From positions 186,001 through 250,000 of the forward strand of contig NZ_JAVRIA010000001.1 of NCBI RefSeq assembly GCF_031846265.1: DNA of 64,000 nt, read 5' to 3'. The stretch's first letter is position 1. Each line of letters begins with the position of its first letter. The notes below the pieces were generated by a model. That model saw only the letters and a list, made by a program, of their open reading frames with translations, was not told the origin of the DNA and ran no database searches. Source of the DNA: Microcosmobacter mediterraneus (lineage in GTDB: Bacteria; Bacteroidota; Bacteroidia; Flavobacteriales; Flavobacteriaceae). The translations under genes and the position numbers were made by a program. Below, one piece after another: positions 44,133 to 53,192 of this stretch.

Positions 44133-45011
44133 ATGACATCTCTAACCCAAGACATACAAGATAAACTTAAAAGGCTCAATGTTTTTGAAAAAATAATTGT
44201 CCTTAATATTCTCATATATCTTATTGGTTTTATCCTTCAACACATCGTTAAGATTGCATCACCTTTGCATTGGTTTAGTTTACCAAGAGAGTTTATGGAA
44301 GTCATCATGATGCCATGGACCATACTTACGTATGGCTTTGTACACTACGATTTTATACATATTTTATTTAATATGTTGGTGTTATACATGATCGCTAAAA
44401 TGCTACTCAATTTATTCTCCACTAAGATGTGTCTTAATATTTATTTTCTTGGTATAATCTGCGGAGGCTTAGCATTTGTTTTGGTTTATAATCTATTACC
44501 AAGTTCTTTCTTAAAACCTGCTGGAGTATTAGTAGGTGCTTCAGCTGGAGTAAGAGCGTTGCTTATTTTTTTATGTGCTTATTTCCCATCTAAAGACATT
44601 AGGATTATAACTTTTAATATACAACTCATGTATATTGGTTTGGTGCTTGTTGCTATAGATATTTTAGGATTATTTTCAGATAATCAAGGAGGAAATGTAG
44701 CGCATTTAGGTGGTGCCTTATTAGGATATATCTACGCTGTTCAGCTTAAAAAAGGAACTGATATTGGTAAAGGATTTGAAAAACTAATGGATAAAGTAAC
44801 AAGTTGGTTTAATACAAGCGGCAACTCACCATTAAAAACTGTACACAAAAAGAAAACAACATCTAAGTTTGCTGGTCATACTAAAACAGAATTCAACGAG
44901 TTTAATAAACAGAAACAAATAGATCTCATATTAGAGAAGATAAGTAAAAGTGGCTACGAAAGCCTTACTAAGGCTGAAAAAGAATTTTTGTTTAAGGCAG
45001 GTAAAGATTAA
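44133..45011 (+). CDS. Rhomboid family intramembrane serine protease 2
   Basis: 292 residues with Ser137 in GASAG and His191 in VAHLGGALLGY, the rhomboid dyad, and the HYDFIHILFNMLVLYM element (about 71-86). A soluble C-terminal extension (about 205-292) includes a lysine-rich patch and a helix-rich tail (LEKISKSGYESLTKAEKEFL). It starts immediately after its paralogue's stop. Confidence 0.9.
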   Translation: MTSLTQDIQDKLKRLNVFEKIIVLNILIYLIGFILQHIVKIASPLHWFSLPREFMEVIMMPWTILTYGFVHYDFIHILFNMLVLYMIAKMLLNLFSTKMCLNIYFLGIICGGLAFVLVYNLLPSSFLKPAGVLVGASAGVRALLIFLCAYFPSKDIRIITFNIQLMYIGLVLVAIDILGLFSDNQGGNVAHLGGALLGYIYAVQLKKGTDIGKGFEKLMDKVTSWFNTSGNSPLKTVHKKKTTSKFAGHTKTEFNEFNKQKQIDLILEKISKSGYESLTKAEKEFLFKAGKD

Positions 45012-45017
45012 TCCATA

Positions 45018-46037
45018 ATGAAACGACTAAAGCTTTTTGATAAGGTTTTGTTTTTTGTAAATAGTGTTGTAGCAGCGATGTTATTACTATCATATTTACT
45101 GCCTTATTTAGAGCCTAAAAAATTTGCTGCGCTCTCAGTATTGAGTTTGGCTGTTCCGGTTTTAATTATCTTAAATGTTTTATTTGTAGTCTATTGGTTA
45201 CTCAAAGTTAAACGCCAATTAACATTGTCTCTTATTGTACTTATTGTTGGCTATAGCTATGTATTTTCATTGTATAAATTTTCTTCATCAAAACAGATAA
45301 AAGACGCGGCTAATATTTCTGTGATGAATTATAATGTGCGTTTATTTAATTTGTTTAATTGGATTGAAAAAGGCAATGTAAAAAATGAGATTGCTAGTTT
45401 TATTACAACCGAAAGTCCTGATATTATATGTTTTCAAGAATACCATTCTACTGAAGAGCTAGTTTTAGAAGGGTATTACAAGTTTGAAGATCTTTCAGGA
45501 GATAAAGTAAAAAGTGGACAAGCCATATATTCTAAGTTTCCTATCCTAAACTCTGGATCAGTAGAATTTCCTAAATCCTCTAACAATGCTATTTTTATTG
45601 ATGCATTAATTGCAGAAGATACTCTTAGAATTTATAATGTTCACCTACAATCTTCTGGTATAAATACCAAGGTTGAGAACTTAAAAAAAGAGTCTTCAGA
45701 AAACCTTTTTAAACGTGTTAGGAAAACCTTTAAAACGCAACAAATGCAAATGGAATTGTTCTTAAAACATAAGAATAAAACCCAACATAAAATGGTTGTA
45801 TGTGGTGACTTTAATAATACGGCTTACTCTTATGTCTATAAAGAGATAAAAGATGATTTACAAGATACTTTTGAAGTAGCTGGTAATGGATTTGGTAGAA
45901 CCTTCGATTTTAAATTATTTCCTGTACGTATAGATTTTATATTGGCTGATCCTTCATTTACTGTTAATAGTTTTAAAACCTATGATGTAGAACTTTCAGA
46001 TCATTATCCTATTAAAACTGAATTAAAACTTAACTAG
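45018..46037 (+). CDS. Membrane-anchored endonuclease/exonuclease/phosphatase family protein
   Basis: 339 residues with three N-terminal membrane helices (about 10-88). The EEP catalytic domain (about 100-339) has SVMNYNVRLFN, CFQEYHS, CGDFNN and the final SDHYPIKTEL. Such membrane-anchored proteins act as nucleases or phosphodiesterases outside the cytoplasm. It follows the rhomboid pair and converges with the WbqC gene; the 3' ends overlap by 15 bp. Confidence 0.85.
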   Translation: MKRLKLFDKVLFFVNSVVAAMLLLSYLLPYLEPKKFAALSVLSLAVPVLIILNVLFVVYWLLKVKRQLTLSLIVLIVGYSYVFSLYKFSSSKQIKDAANISVMNYNVRLFNLFNWIEKGNVKNEIASFITTESPDIICFQEYHSTEELVLEGYYKFEDLSGDKVKSGQAIYSKFPILNSGSVEFPKSSNNAIFIDALIAEDTLRIYNVHLQSSGINTKVENLKKESSENLFKRVRKTFKTQQMQMELFLKHKNKTQHKMVVCGDFNNTAYSYVYKEIKDDLQDTFEVAGNGFGRTFDFKLFPVRIDFILADPSFTVNSFKTYDVELSDHYPIKTELKLN

Positions 46038-46652
46038 ATTTACAGATTGTCTTTCTAAATATGTTAGTGTGTTTGGACCCTCGTTGCATAATAAATCTAT
46101 AATACTCAAATTAGGAATAAAGCCATATTTAGCATCAAAAACTTGAGTATAAGTTTCAAATTGCTGAGGTATCTCTTTCTTACATTGTACTAATGGTCTA
46201 AAATCTTGTACTGTATTAGCTGAAGTGTTGTACTGCTTAGTTTTTGTATAGTTTAAGCTTAACTGTAAGCATTCAATAATAGTTTCTAAACACTTAAAAT
46301 TAAAGTCCATAAGATATTCTATTTTCACCTCAAATAAAGGTTTAAGTTCATCTTCATAATACTCAAAAAATGGTGATGTTTTATAAGCCGATTCTAAGGA
46401 TTTAAAATGTTGTATTTGCCACTTGTAATCGTTAGCAATCTTAACATCTTTGTATAGCTGTCGCTCTTTTTGTGTATGGTTAACAGGTATGTTGAGCTGT
46501 AATTTACCATTGGCTCCATAAATACAAGTCCTATTTCTATAGGTTTGTTTGGTATAATTATCACAAACTTCAAATACCGAAGATTTACCTTGTACTAATG
46601 CTGTAAAATGAGCAATGTTTGGGAAGTAGGCTAGATGAAGAATCGATTTCAT
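46023..46652 (-). CDS. WbqC family protein
   Basis: About 209 residues from the ATG at 46652, where it overlaps the stop of the upstream barrel gene (TAATG). An upstream in-frame TTG is less likely. The N-terminal AYFPNIAHF and NRTCIYGANGKLQLNIPV fit the WbqC family. Members are linked to polysaccharide or O-antigen loci, with unknown activity. The order lepB-barrel-WbqC is common in flavobacteria. Confidence 0.85.
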   Translation of the reverse strand: MKSILHLAYFPNIAHFTALVQGKSSVFEVCDNYTKQTYRNRTCIYGANGKLQLNIPVNHTQKERQLYKDVKIANDYKWQIQHFKSLESAYKTSPFFEYYEDELKPLFEVKIEYLMDFNFKCLETIIECLQLSLNYTKTKQYNTSANTVQDFRPLVQCKKEIPQQFETYTQVFDAKYGFIPNLSIIDLLCNEGPNTLTYLERQSVNLVKF

Positions 46653-47305
46653 TACAATCCAAAATCCCAATTAAGTATCAAATTTAATGAGTTTGTCTTT
46701 AGAGAACCATCATCAACTATCTCTACTTTACTAATATTATTTAAGCCCAAATTATTTCTCAGCTCTAGGTTGATAGTACTGTTGTCATTAACAGGAAAAC
46801 TCATTCCAATTCCTGCAGAAATACCAAAATCACTGTTTTGAAATAATGAATCACTCTCGTTATCGTCAACTGTATTGCCATCAACCTTTGTTTTTACGTT
46901 TCTGAAAGCCGCATAGTAAGGTCCACCATTTACAAAAAAACGTTGGTCTTTACCAAAACGATATTTGAGCATTACAGGAATGGCAACATAGTTTAAGGAT
47001 AATGATAATGAACTTGTTTCTAGCAAGGGATCAAATCCACCTAAATTGCTAAATTCGTTAGTTACTCTTTTAGATTCAAAATTAATATCCATTTTTAAAG
47101 ATAAACGATCTTTAAGTGGTAGTTCAAAGGATGCACCAAACAGTATATCTAAAGCAGCTTTATTTTCTTCAGCTACAGGATTACCTCTGAGGCTAGAGTA
47201 GGTACCTCCAATATTTATACCAATTCTAAATTTGTCTTGTGCCATAACAAGTTGCGAGATGCATAATACAGCAATGAGGCAGTAGGTTAGTTTTGTAGTT
47301 TTCAT
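46652..47305 (-). CDS. Outer-membrane beta-barrel protein (PorT-like)
   Basis: The 217-residue protein has a signal peptide (to about residue 22, VMAQ). An eight-stranded-type barrel has alternating beta strands, a GGTYSSLRGNP turn and a C-terminal strand ending LNWDFGL. It resembles the outer-membrane porin family of Bacteroidota (PorT/OmpW-like). It is 10 bp downstream of lepB. Confidence 0.8.
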   Translation of the reverse strand: MKTTKLTYCLIAVLCISQLVMAQDKFRIGINIGGTYSSLRGNPVAEENKAALDILFGASFELPLKDRLSLKMDINFESKRVTNEFSNLGGFDPLLETSSLSLSLNYVAIPVMLKYRFGKDQRFFVNGGPYYAAFRNVKTKVDGNTVDDNESDSLFQNSDFGISAGIGMSFPVNDNSTINLELRNNLGLNNISKVEIVDDGSLKTNSLNLILNWDFGL

Positions 47306-47314
47306 AGATTAGTT

Positions 47315-49051
47315 TTATTTAGCTTTTTTTCGTTTTCTTATTCTGCTAAAAATATTCCATCCTACTAGGAGTACTAAAAACGGAATTAGGTACGATACTC
47401 GCTCTCCAGAACCATGTACTGTGGTGAAAATTCTGCTCCAACGTGGTCGCCAATTTTTGAAGCCATCATTAAAATTATCTATACTCATCCAAATAAAAAC
47501 AGGTTTACCAACCACATGATTATAAGGTACAAATCCCCATCTTCTTGCATCAATAGAATTATGCCTATTATCTCCCATCATCCAATAATAATCTTGCTTA
47601 AACGTGTAAGAGGTTGTTGGTTCTTCATTAATAATTATTTGATTACCTCTAGTAACCACACTATTGCCTTCATATTCCGTAATTAAACGATTATATATAG
47701 GCAAATTATCTAAAGTGAGTTCTATAGTTTTACCAGCTTCAGGAATGTAAACAGGACCAAAAAAATCAGTATTCCAGTTAATGCTTGGATCTTGTGGAAA
47801 AATAGCATCTTCTCGCTCTCCTTTAATTCGAGTTAACTTTGTAATAGATTTAATATTACTATCATTAGATAATTTATTGAAAGCATTATCAGTAATGTTT
47901 AGAGTATATTGATTTGTTGTTTTTAGTCCATATCGAGCTATTACGCTTCTTGCAATATTTTTATGAGTAGGAAATACTAACATTATTTGAGCGTTAATAT
48001 TATCACCTTCTATTGCAGACAAAGGGAAATTATCAGATAGATATTTGTCAATTTTACTTCTTTCTATTTTATAATAACGATAATATTCAGTACAGTTTAA
48101 TGATCTTATAAAGTCATCGGTTAAATAATTAATTGATTTTACATCACTCTGAAATAATAGCTCAGCTCTATCTGGTAAGACATTTTTCTCACCATTAATA
48201 TATACATAACCACCTTTTACTTCTAAGGTATCACCAGAGATACCAACACAGCGTTTTACAAGATTAGTTTTTTTATCTATGGGTTTATAATAATTACGAT
48301 CTGGATGAAAGTTATTCATATCCAATAGCGTATCTGCTGGCTGGTTAAAGACTACAATTTCATTTCGGTCAATATTATCCCAACCAGGTAATCTAAAGTA
48401 TGGTAATTGTAACTTATTTTTCCATGATGTTTCTCGTTTATCGTGCTCATCGCTGAATAGATAAGATTTTTTCTTTAGTAACGGAATAGTATCATGGACC
48501 ATTGGTGCAGCAACTGTAGTCATTGGAGTACGAGCTCCATAATGCATTTTACTTACTATTAAAAAATCACCTATCAGCAACGATTTTTCTAATGATGAAG
48601 AAGGTATAACATAGGGTTGAAAAAAATACGTATGCACAATTGTAGCAGCTACGATAGCAAATAGTATAGAGCTTATCCATTCACCAGCTGATGTAACAGG
48701 ATTTAAGTCTCTTTCTTTAACGTATTCTGCGTTTGTAGCATAACTTATGTAGTAACTGTAAAAACCAAATGTAATCACTGCCAACAGCGTATCTACTAAT
48801 GAGTTTTTACCAAAACTTCTTGCGGTTTCTACCCAAACTGCAGGTAACATTATTAGATTTACAATAGGAAGAAAAAGAAGAATAGTCCACCACCAAGGTC
48901 TATTTATTATTTTCATTAGTATATAAGCATTATATACTGGTACAAATGCTTCCCAAGGTTTTCTGCCTGCTTTAACATATAATTTCCATGTACCTAGTCC
49001 ATGAATAACTTGAATTATAAGAAAGAAAATTAGCCACTGTGTCCAATTCAT
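47315..49051 (-). CDS. lepB: Signal peptidase I
   Basis: 578 residues, the long flavobacterial form. It has three N-terminal helices (about 5-105) and an anchor (about 127-145). Box B is IPSSSLEKSLLIGD with catalytic Ser153. KRCVGISGDTLEVKGG holds the catalytic Lys, and the terminal MMGDNRHNSIDARRWGFVP is box E. It removes signal peptides of exported proteins. A large insertion (about 290-480) separates the two catalytic segments. It is downstream of dapB. Confidence 0.95.
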   Translation of the reverse strand: MNWTQWLIFFLIIQVIHGLGTWKLYVKAGRKPWEAFVPVYNAYILMKIINRPWWWTILLFLPIVNLIMLPAVWVETARSFGKNSLVDTLLAVITFGFYSYYISYATNAEYVKERDLNPVTSAGEWISSILFAIVAATIVHTYFFQPYVIPSSSLEKSLLIGDFLIVSKMHYGARTPMTTVAAPMVHDTIPLLKKKSYLFSDEHDKRETSWKNKLQLPYFRLPGWDNIDRNEIVVFNQPADTLLDMNNFHPDRNYYKPIDKKTNLVKRCVGISGDTLEVKGGYVYINGEKNVLPDRAELLFQSDVKSINYLTDDFIRSLNCTEYYRYYKIERSKIDKYLSDNFPLSAIEGDNINAQIMLVFPTHKNIARSVIARYGLKTTNQYTLNITDNAFNKLSNDSNIKSITKLTRIKGEREDAIFPQDPSINWNTDFFGPVYIPEAGKTIELTLDNLPIYNRLITEYEGNSVVTRGNQIIINEEPTTSYTFKQDYYWMMGDNRHNSIDARRWGFVPYNHVVGKPVFIWMSIDNFNDGFKNWRPRWSRIFTTVHGSGERVSYLIPFLVLLVGWNIFSRIRKRKKAK

Positions 49052-49114
49052 AATATGATGTTTAATCTAGTGTAAGTTGTAATATGTTGTAATTTGTTTC
49101 AAATGTTTAGCAAA

Positions 49115-49816
49115 TTAACCAATGTTTAACACATCGTTCATAGTAAAAACGCCTTTTTTTGTAGCAATCCATTCTGCTGCAACAATAGCACCTAATGCAA
49201 AGCCTTTTCTATTGTGAGCTGTGTGTTTTATTTCTATAGAATCTATTTTAGAATCATAAGTAACAGAATGTGTTCCTGGAACATTTTCAATACGTTTGGC
49301 ATTAATCTTAATTTCTGATAAGGCTGGTTTTTTTAAGGTCCAATTATTATAGTCAGTTTGTCCAATAATAGTATTAGCTATTGTAATTGCTGTTCCGCTT
49401 GGCGCATCTAATTTTTGGGTATGATGAATTTCTTCTAAGGATACCTTATAATCAGATCTTTTAGCCATGAGCTGACTCAATTTTTTATTAAGCTCAAAAA
49501 AGATATTGACACCTAAACTAAAATTTGAAGCATATAAAAATGTGCCATTTTTTGCATTACATAGTTTAACAATGTCTTCATAGTTATGGAGCCATCCTGT
49601 TGTACCAGAAATTACAGGTGTGTTTTGTTCTATGCATGTTTTTATATTAACGTATGCTGCACTTGGTATACTAAAATCTATCGCAACATCAGCTTTGGTT
49701 AAATCAATAGTATCATCACTACTTGTTGTTTTAAGCACAACAGTATGATTACGCTCTTGGGCAATTTTTTCAATTGTCTTTCCCATTTTGCCATAACCAA
49801 GTAATGCAATATTCAT
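49115..49816 (-). CDS. dapB: 4-hydroxy-tetrahydrodipicolinate reductase
   Basis: The 233-residue protein has an N-terminal nucleotide-binding motif GYGKMGKTI and the catalytic segment EIHHTQKLDAPSGTA (His and Lys). It makes tetrahydrodipicolinate in lysine and diaminopimelate synthesis. It is 2 bp from the DUF5683 gene stop, within the par-dap-lep operon. Confidence 0.96.
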   Translation of the reverse strand: MNIALLGYGKMGKTIEKIAQERNHTVVLKTTSSDDTIDLTKADVAIDFSIPSAAYVNIKTCIEQNTPVISGTTGWLHNYEDIVKLCNAKNGTFLYASNFSLGVNIFFELNKKLSQLMAKRSDYKVSLEEIHHTQKLDAPSGTAITIANTIIGQTDYNNWTLKKPALSEIKINAKRIENVPGTHSVTYDSKIDSIEIKHTAHNRKGFALGAIVAAEWIATKKGVFTMNDVLNIG

Positions 49817-49818
49817 GC

Positions 49819-50442
49819 TTAGAATTTGAAATTTAGTGTTAATCCAACATCAGAAGAATTTTCTAATTCGTTGTATTGATAGTGTGGTCGTATAGCTAAA
49901 TTATCATCGACATTATATTGCAGTAAATGGGCATCAACATTAGCGTCTATAATATTTAAGGCATAGAGTCCTATAGTTATTAATAGGGAGAGTTCTTTAT
50001 TTTTTCTGAACTGTTCTTGAGCACGCTGAAGACCATCGTTTGAAACTCTTGGTGATGCTAATGGATTACCGTCAATATCAACACCCCAAAATTCATCTGT
50101 ATTAAACCCTGCTAATCGACTTTTAAAAGCACTTCTGTAACGTTTAAACTGATTGTTATTGTTGATGTAAAAATAAACTCCTGTACCAATAGCAGCATAA
50201 ACGATAGGAATTTTCCAATACTTTTTATTGTAAGCCTGTCCTAAACCAGGTAAAATAGCAGAAAAGAAAGCAGCTTTAGATGGACGTAAGGGATCTATTG
50301 GTCCTCTTGCAATAGTATCTTTAATTATGATTAAGTCATTATCTGTTTTTACAGAGATACTGTCCTTTTTATTTTGAGTAAACCCAAAATTAATTGACAA
50401 CATGCCTAAACAAAAACATAATAATTTAATACTATTTGGCAC
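49819..50442 (-). CDS. DUF5683 family secreted protein
   Basis: The 207-residue protein has a signal peptide (ends FTQ, about 22). A conserved stretch PSKAAFFSAILPGLGQAYNKKYWKIPIVYA (shown here only by its start and end, PSKAAFF...KIPIVYA, about 53-82) defines DUF5683. Two short helices follow. It is probably an envelope protein of unknown role. Its start overlaps the parB stop by about 11 bp. Confidence 0.85.
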   Translation of the reverse strand: MPNSIKLLCFCLGMLSINFGFTQNKKDSISVKTDNDLIIIKDTIARGPIDPLRPSKAAFFSAILPGLGQAYNKKYWKIPIVYAAIGTGVYFYINNNNQFKRYRSAFKSRLAGFNTDEFWGVDIDGNPLASPRVSNDGLQRAQEQFRKNKELSLLITIGLYALNIIDANVDAHLLQYNVDDNLAIRPHYQYNELENSSDVGLTLNFKF

Positions 50443-51331
50443 TACGTATTAGTTTTTTTATACGATTAAAATCTTCTTCAGAATGAAAAGGGATAGTGAT
50501 TTTTCCACTTCCGTTTTTAGATACTTTAACGTCTATTTTATGCCCAAAGTATTCAGAAAACTCTTTTAACCCTTTCTTAATATGTTTTGGTAACGACGCT
50601 TCTTTTTTTGAAGACTGAGAAGGCGTTTCTGTTCTGTAGCTTTTAACAAGGGCTTCAGTGGCTCTTACAGATAGTTTATTGCTTAAAATTTGTTCGTAAA
50701 TATCAAGTTGATTGTCTTGGTTTTCTATAGTGATTATTGCTCTGCCATGACCCATTGATATGAAGCCATCTCGCATTCCTGTTTGTATTATTGGGTCTAA
50801 TTTTAGGAGTCGTAAATAATTGGCAATGGTAGAGCGTTTTTTACCAACACGCTCACTCATTTGCTCTTGTGTTAAATTAATTTCTTCAATTAAACGCTGG
50901 TAAGACAAAGCAATTTCAATAGGATCTAAATCTTGGCGTTGAATGTTTTCAACCAAAGCCATTTCTAAAGATTCTTGATCATTTGCTGTTCTTATATATG
51001 CAGGAATTGTAGTATTACCAATAAGTTTAGAGGCTCTAAAGCGTCGCTCACCAGAAACTAATTGGTAGGTGTTATTTGTAAGCTTTCTAACGGTTATAGG
51101 TTGGATAACACCTAGCTCTTTTATTGAACTCGCTAGTTCTCGCAAAGTTTCTTCATTAAAGCTAGTTCTTGGTTGGAAAGGATTAACCTCAATCGTATTA
51201 AGATCTATCTCTACAATACTTCCAATAACTTTATCTGTAGTATTATGAGAAGATTTTATGTCTTTATCAGGATCCTTAAGAAGTGCAGAAAGCCCTCTTC
51301 CTAAAGCTTGTTTTTTTGTTGCCTTCGCCAT
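50432..51331 (-). CDS. parB: Chromosome-partitioning protein ParB
   Basis: The 299-residue protein has the ParB/CTPase motif LVSGERRFRASKLIG (about 105-119), a helix-turn-helix with LTQEQMSERVGKKRSTIANYL, and a C-terminal dimerisation region. It binds parS and spreads as a CTP-dependent clamp. Its start overlaps the parA stop by 1 bp. No parS-like GTTTCACGTGAAAC was seen in the window. Confidence 0.95.
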   Translation of the reverse strand: MAKATKKQALGRGLSALLKDPDKDIKSSHNTTDKVIGSIVEIDLNTIEVNPFQPRTSFNEETLRELASSIKELGVIQPITVRKLTNNTYQLVSGERRFRASKLIGNTTIPAYIRTANDQESLEMALVENIQRQDLDPIEIALSYQRLIEEINLTQEQMSERVGKKRSTIANYLRLLKLDPIIQTGMRDGFISMGHGRAIITIENQDNQLDIYEQILSNKLSVRATEALVKSYRTETPSQSSKKEASLPKHIKKGLKEFSEYFGHKIDVKVSKNGSGKITIPFHSEEDFNRIKKLIRSAK

Positions 51332-52098
51332 TACATATCATTTTTACTAATGATTTCTTTTGCCAAACTTAAATAATTTGAAGCACCTTTACTGCCAACA
51401 TCATAATTTATTATACTTTCTCCAAAACTTGGTGCTTCTCCAAGTCTTACATTACGTTGTATTATAGTTTCAAAAACCATATCGTTAAAGTGTTTCTGTA
51501 CTTCTTCAACAACTTGGTTAGATAAGCGTAACCTAGAATCAAACATGGTGAGTAAAAGCCCTTCGATATCTAAATTTTCATTATGAATTTTTTGAACACT
51601 TTTAATAGTATTCAGTAATTTACCAAGACCTTCGAGAGCAAAATATTCACACTGAATAGGAATGATAACAGCATCTGAAGCGGTTAAAGCGTTCAAGGTT
51701 AATAAGCCAAGAGAAGGAGCACAATCTATTAAAATATAATCGTATGTATCTTTTAAATTTTCAATAGCCTTTTTGAGCATATACTCACGTTCTTCTTTAT
51801 CTACCAATTCTATCTCAATGGCAACAAGATCTATGTGAGCAGGTATAATATCAACGTTAGGAGAATTGGTCGAAATAATACAGTCTTTACTCGTAGCAGT
51901 ATGCTCTAAAAGTTGATAACTGCCAACTTCTACAGCATCTACATCGATGCCTAATCCAGAGGTAGCATTAGCTTGTGGATCTGCATCAATAAGTAGAACT
52001 TTTTTTTCTAAAACACCAAGTGAAGCTGCGAGATTCACAGACGTTGTTGTTTTGCCAACTCCTCCTTTTTGATTGGCAATTGCAATGATTTTACCCAT
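51331..52098 (-). CDS. parA: Chromosome-partitioning ATPase ParA
   Basis: 255 residues with the deviant Walker A KGGVGKTT at the N-terminus, IDADPQANAT (A') and Walker B YDYILIDCAPSLGLLT. It forms DNA-bound ATP dimers that move ParB-parS complexes. It is the first gene of the operon. Confidence 0.97.
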   Translation of the reverse strand: MGKIIAIANQKGGVGKTTTSVNLAASLGVLEKKVLLIDADPQANATSGLGIDVDAVEVGSYQLLEHTATSKDCIISTNSPNVDIIPAHIDLVAIEIELVDKEEREYMLKKAIENLKDTYDYILIDCAPSLGLLTLNALTASDAVIIPIQCEYFALEGLGKLLNTIKSVQKIHNENLDIEGLLLTMFDSRLRLSNQVVEEVQKHFNDMVFETIIQRNVRLGEAPSFGESIINYDVGSKGASNYLSLAKEIISKNDM

Positions 52099-52193
52099 TA
52101 AATGATTTGGTTTTTATAGAAGTTAAAAATACGATTATTTGCGAGAGAATAAAGTATAACTTGTTAACATTTGGTCAACAAAATAGGTCATAA

Positions 52194-53075
52194 TTATTTA
52201 TTCTTTTTAGCTCTAATCATAGCTTCTAGCTGATCCCATAGTTCTTCAGGAATTGCCTCAAGTAAGTTAAACTCACCAGCGCCTTTTAACCATTCTCCAC
52301 CATCTATGGTTACTACTTCTCCATTTACATAGGCTGAGAAATCAGATACTAAATAGGCGGCTAAATTGGCTAATTCTTGGTGTTCTCCAACACGATTAAG
52401 AGGTACTTTTTTAGCCATATCAAACTTATCTTTGAGGTTTCCAGGCATTAATCTATCCCAAGCACCTTCTGTAGGAAATGGACCAGGTGCAATGGCATTA
52501 AAACGCATACCATATTTAGCCCATTCTACTGCTAAACTTCTCGTCATAGCCAGTACACCAGCTTTTGCAGCAGCACTTGGTACAACGTAACCAGATCCTG
52601 TCCAAGCATAAGTTGTTACAATATTTAAAACTGTGGTATTGGTGTATTTGGTATCAATCCAATGTTTACCAAAGGCAAGCGTGCAGTTTTTTGTACCTTT
52701 TAATACAATATCAATAATAACATCAAAAGCATTGGCAGATAATCGCTCAGTTGGTGATATAAAGTTTCCTGCAGCATTATTGAGAAGCACATCCACTTTT
52801 CCTAAAGTGTCAATTACCTGTTTGTGCATAGCTTCTACTTGGTCATAATGTCGCACATCGCATTGTAGAGGCAAACAGGTTCCGCCAGTGTCTTGTTCTA
52901 ATTCTTGAGCAGTATTTTTTAGTTTATCTAAATTACGAGACGAGATGGCAACTTTTGCACCAAGTTCTAAAAAGTATTTAGTCATGGCTTTTCCTAAACC
53001 ACTTCCGCCTCCAGTAACAACAATTACTTTTCCTTTTAAAGCGTCTTCACGCAACATTTTTTGGGTATGCATCAT
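52194..53075 (-). CDS. SDR family oxidoreductase (dienoyl-CoA reductase-like)
   Basis: 293 residues with a Rossmann fold: TGGGSGLGKAMTKYF (cofactor site), NNAAGNF and a Ser-Tyr/Lys-type active region around AAAKAGVLAMTRSLAVEW. PGPFPTEGAWDRLMP and the C-terminal extension resemble peroxisomal-type 2,4-dienoyl-CoA reductases, so fatty acid oxidation is likely. The active-site Tyr at the usual spot appears replaced in PSAAAKAG (the usual form is YSAAKAG). It is a single gene. Confidence 0.87.
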   Translation of the reverse strand: MMHTQKMLREDALKGKVIVVTGGGSGLGKAMTKYFLELGAKVAISSRNLDKLKNTAQELEQDTGGTCLPLQCDVRHYDQVEAMHKQVIDTLGKVDVLLNNAAGNFISPTERLSANAFDVIIDIVLKGTKNCTLAFGKHWIDTKYTNTTVLNIVTTYAWTGSGYVVPSAAAKAGVLAMTRSLAVEWAKYGMRFNAIAPGPFPTEGAWDRLMPGNLKDKFDMAKKVPLNRVGEHQELANLAAYLVSDFSAYVNGEVVTIDGGEWLKGAGEFNLLEAIPEELWDQLEAMIRAKKNK

Positions 53076-53192
53076 AGTTATTTTGGTTTTAGGTAAAGTT
53101 AGGTATTTCTAGATATAAGAATGTGAATTTTTTAACATCAATTTAAAGTCTTAATCTTTAACTTTACATCTATAAACAATTTAACAACAAAC

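Noticed and set aside
50432..52098. parS site near parAB
   Set aside because: No GTTTCACGTGAAAC-like palindrome was seen in or around the genes.
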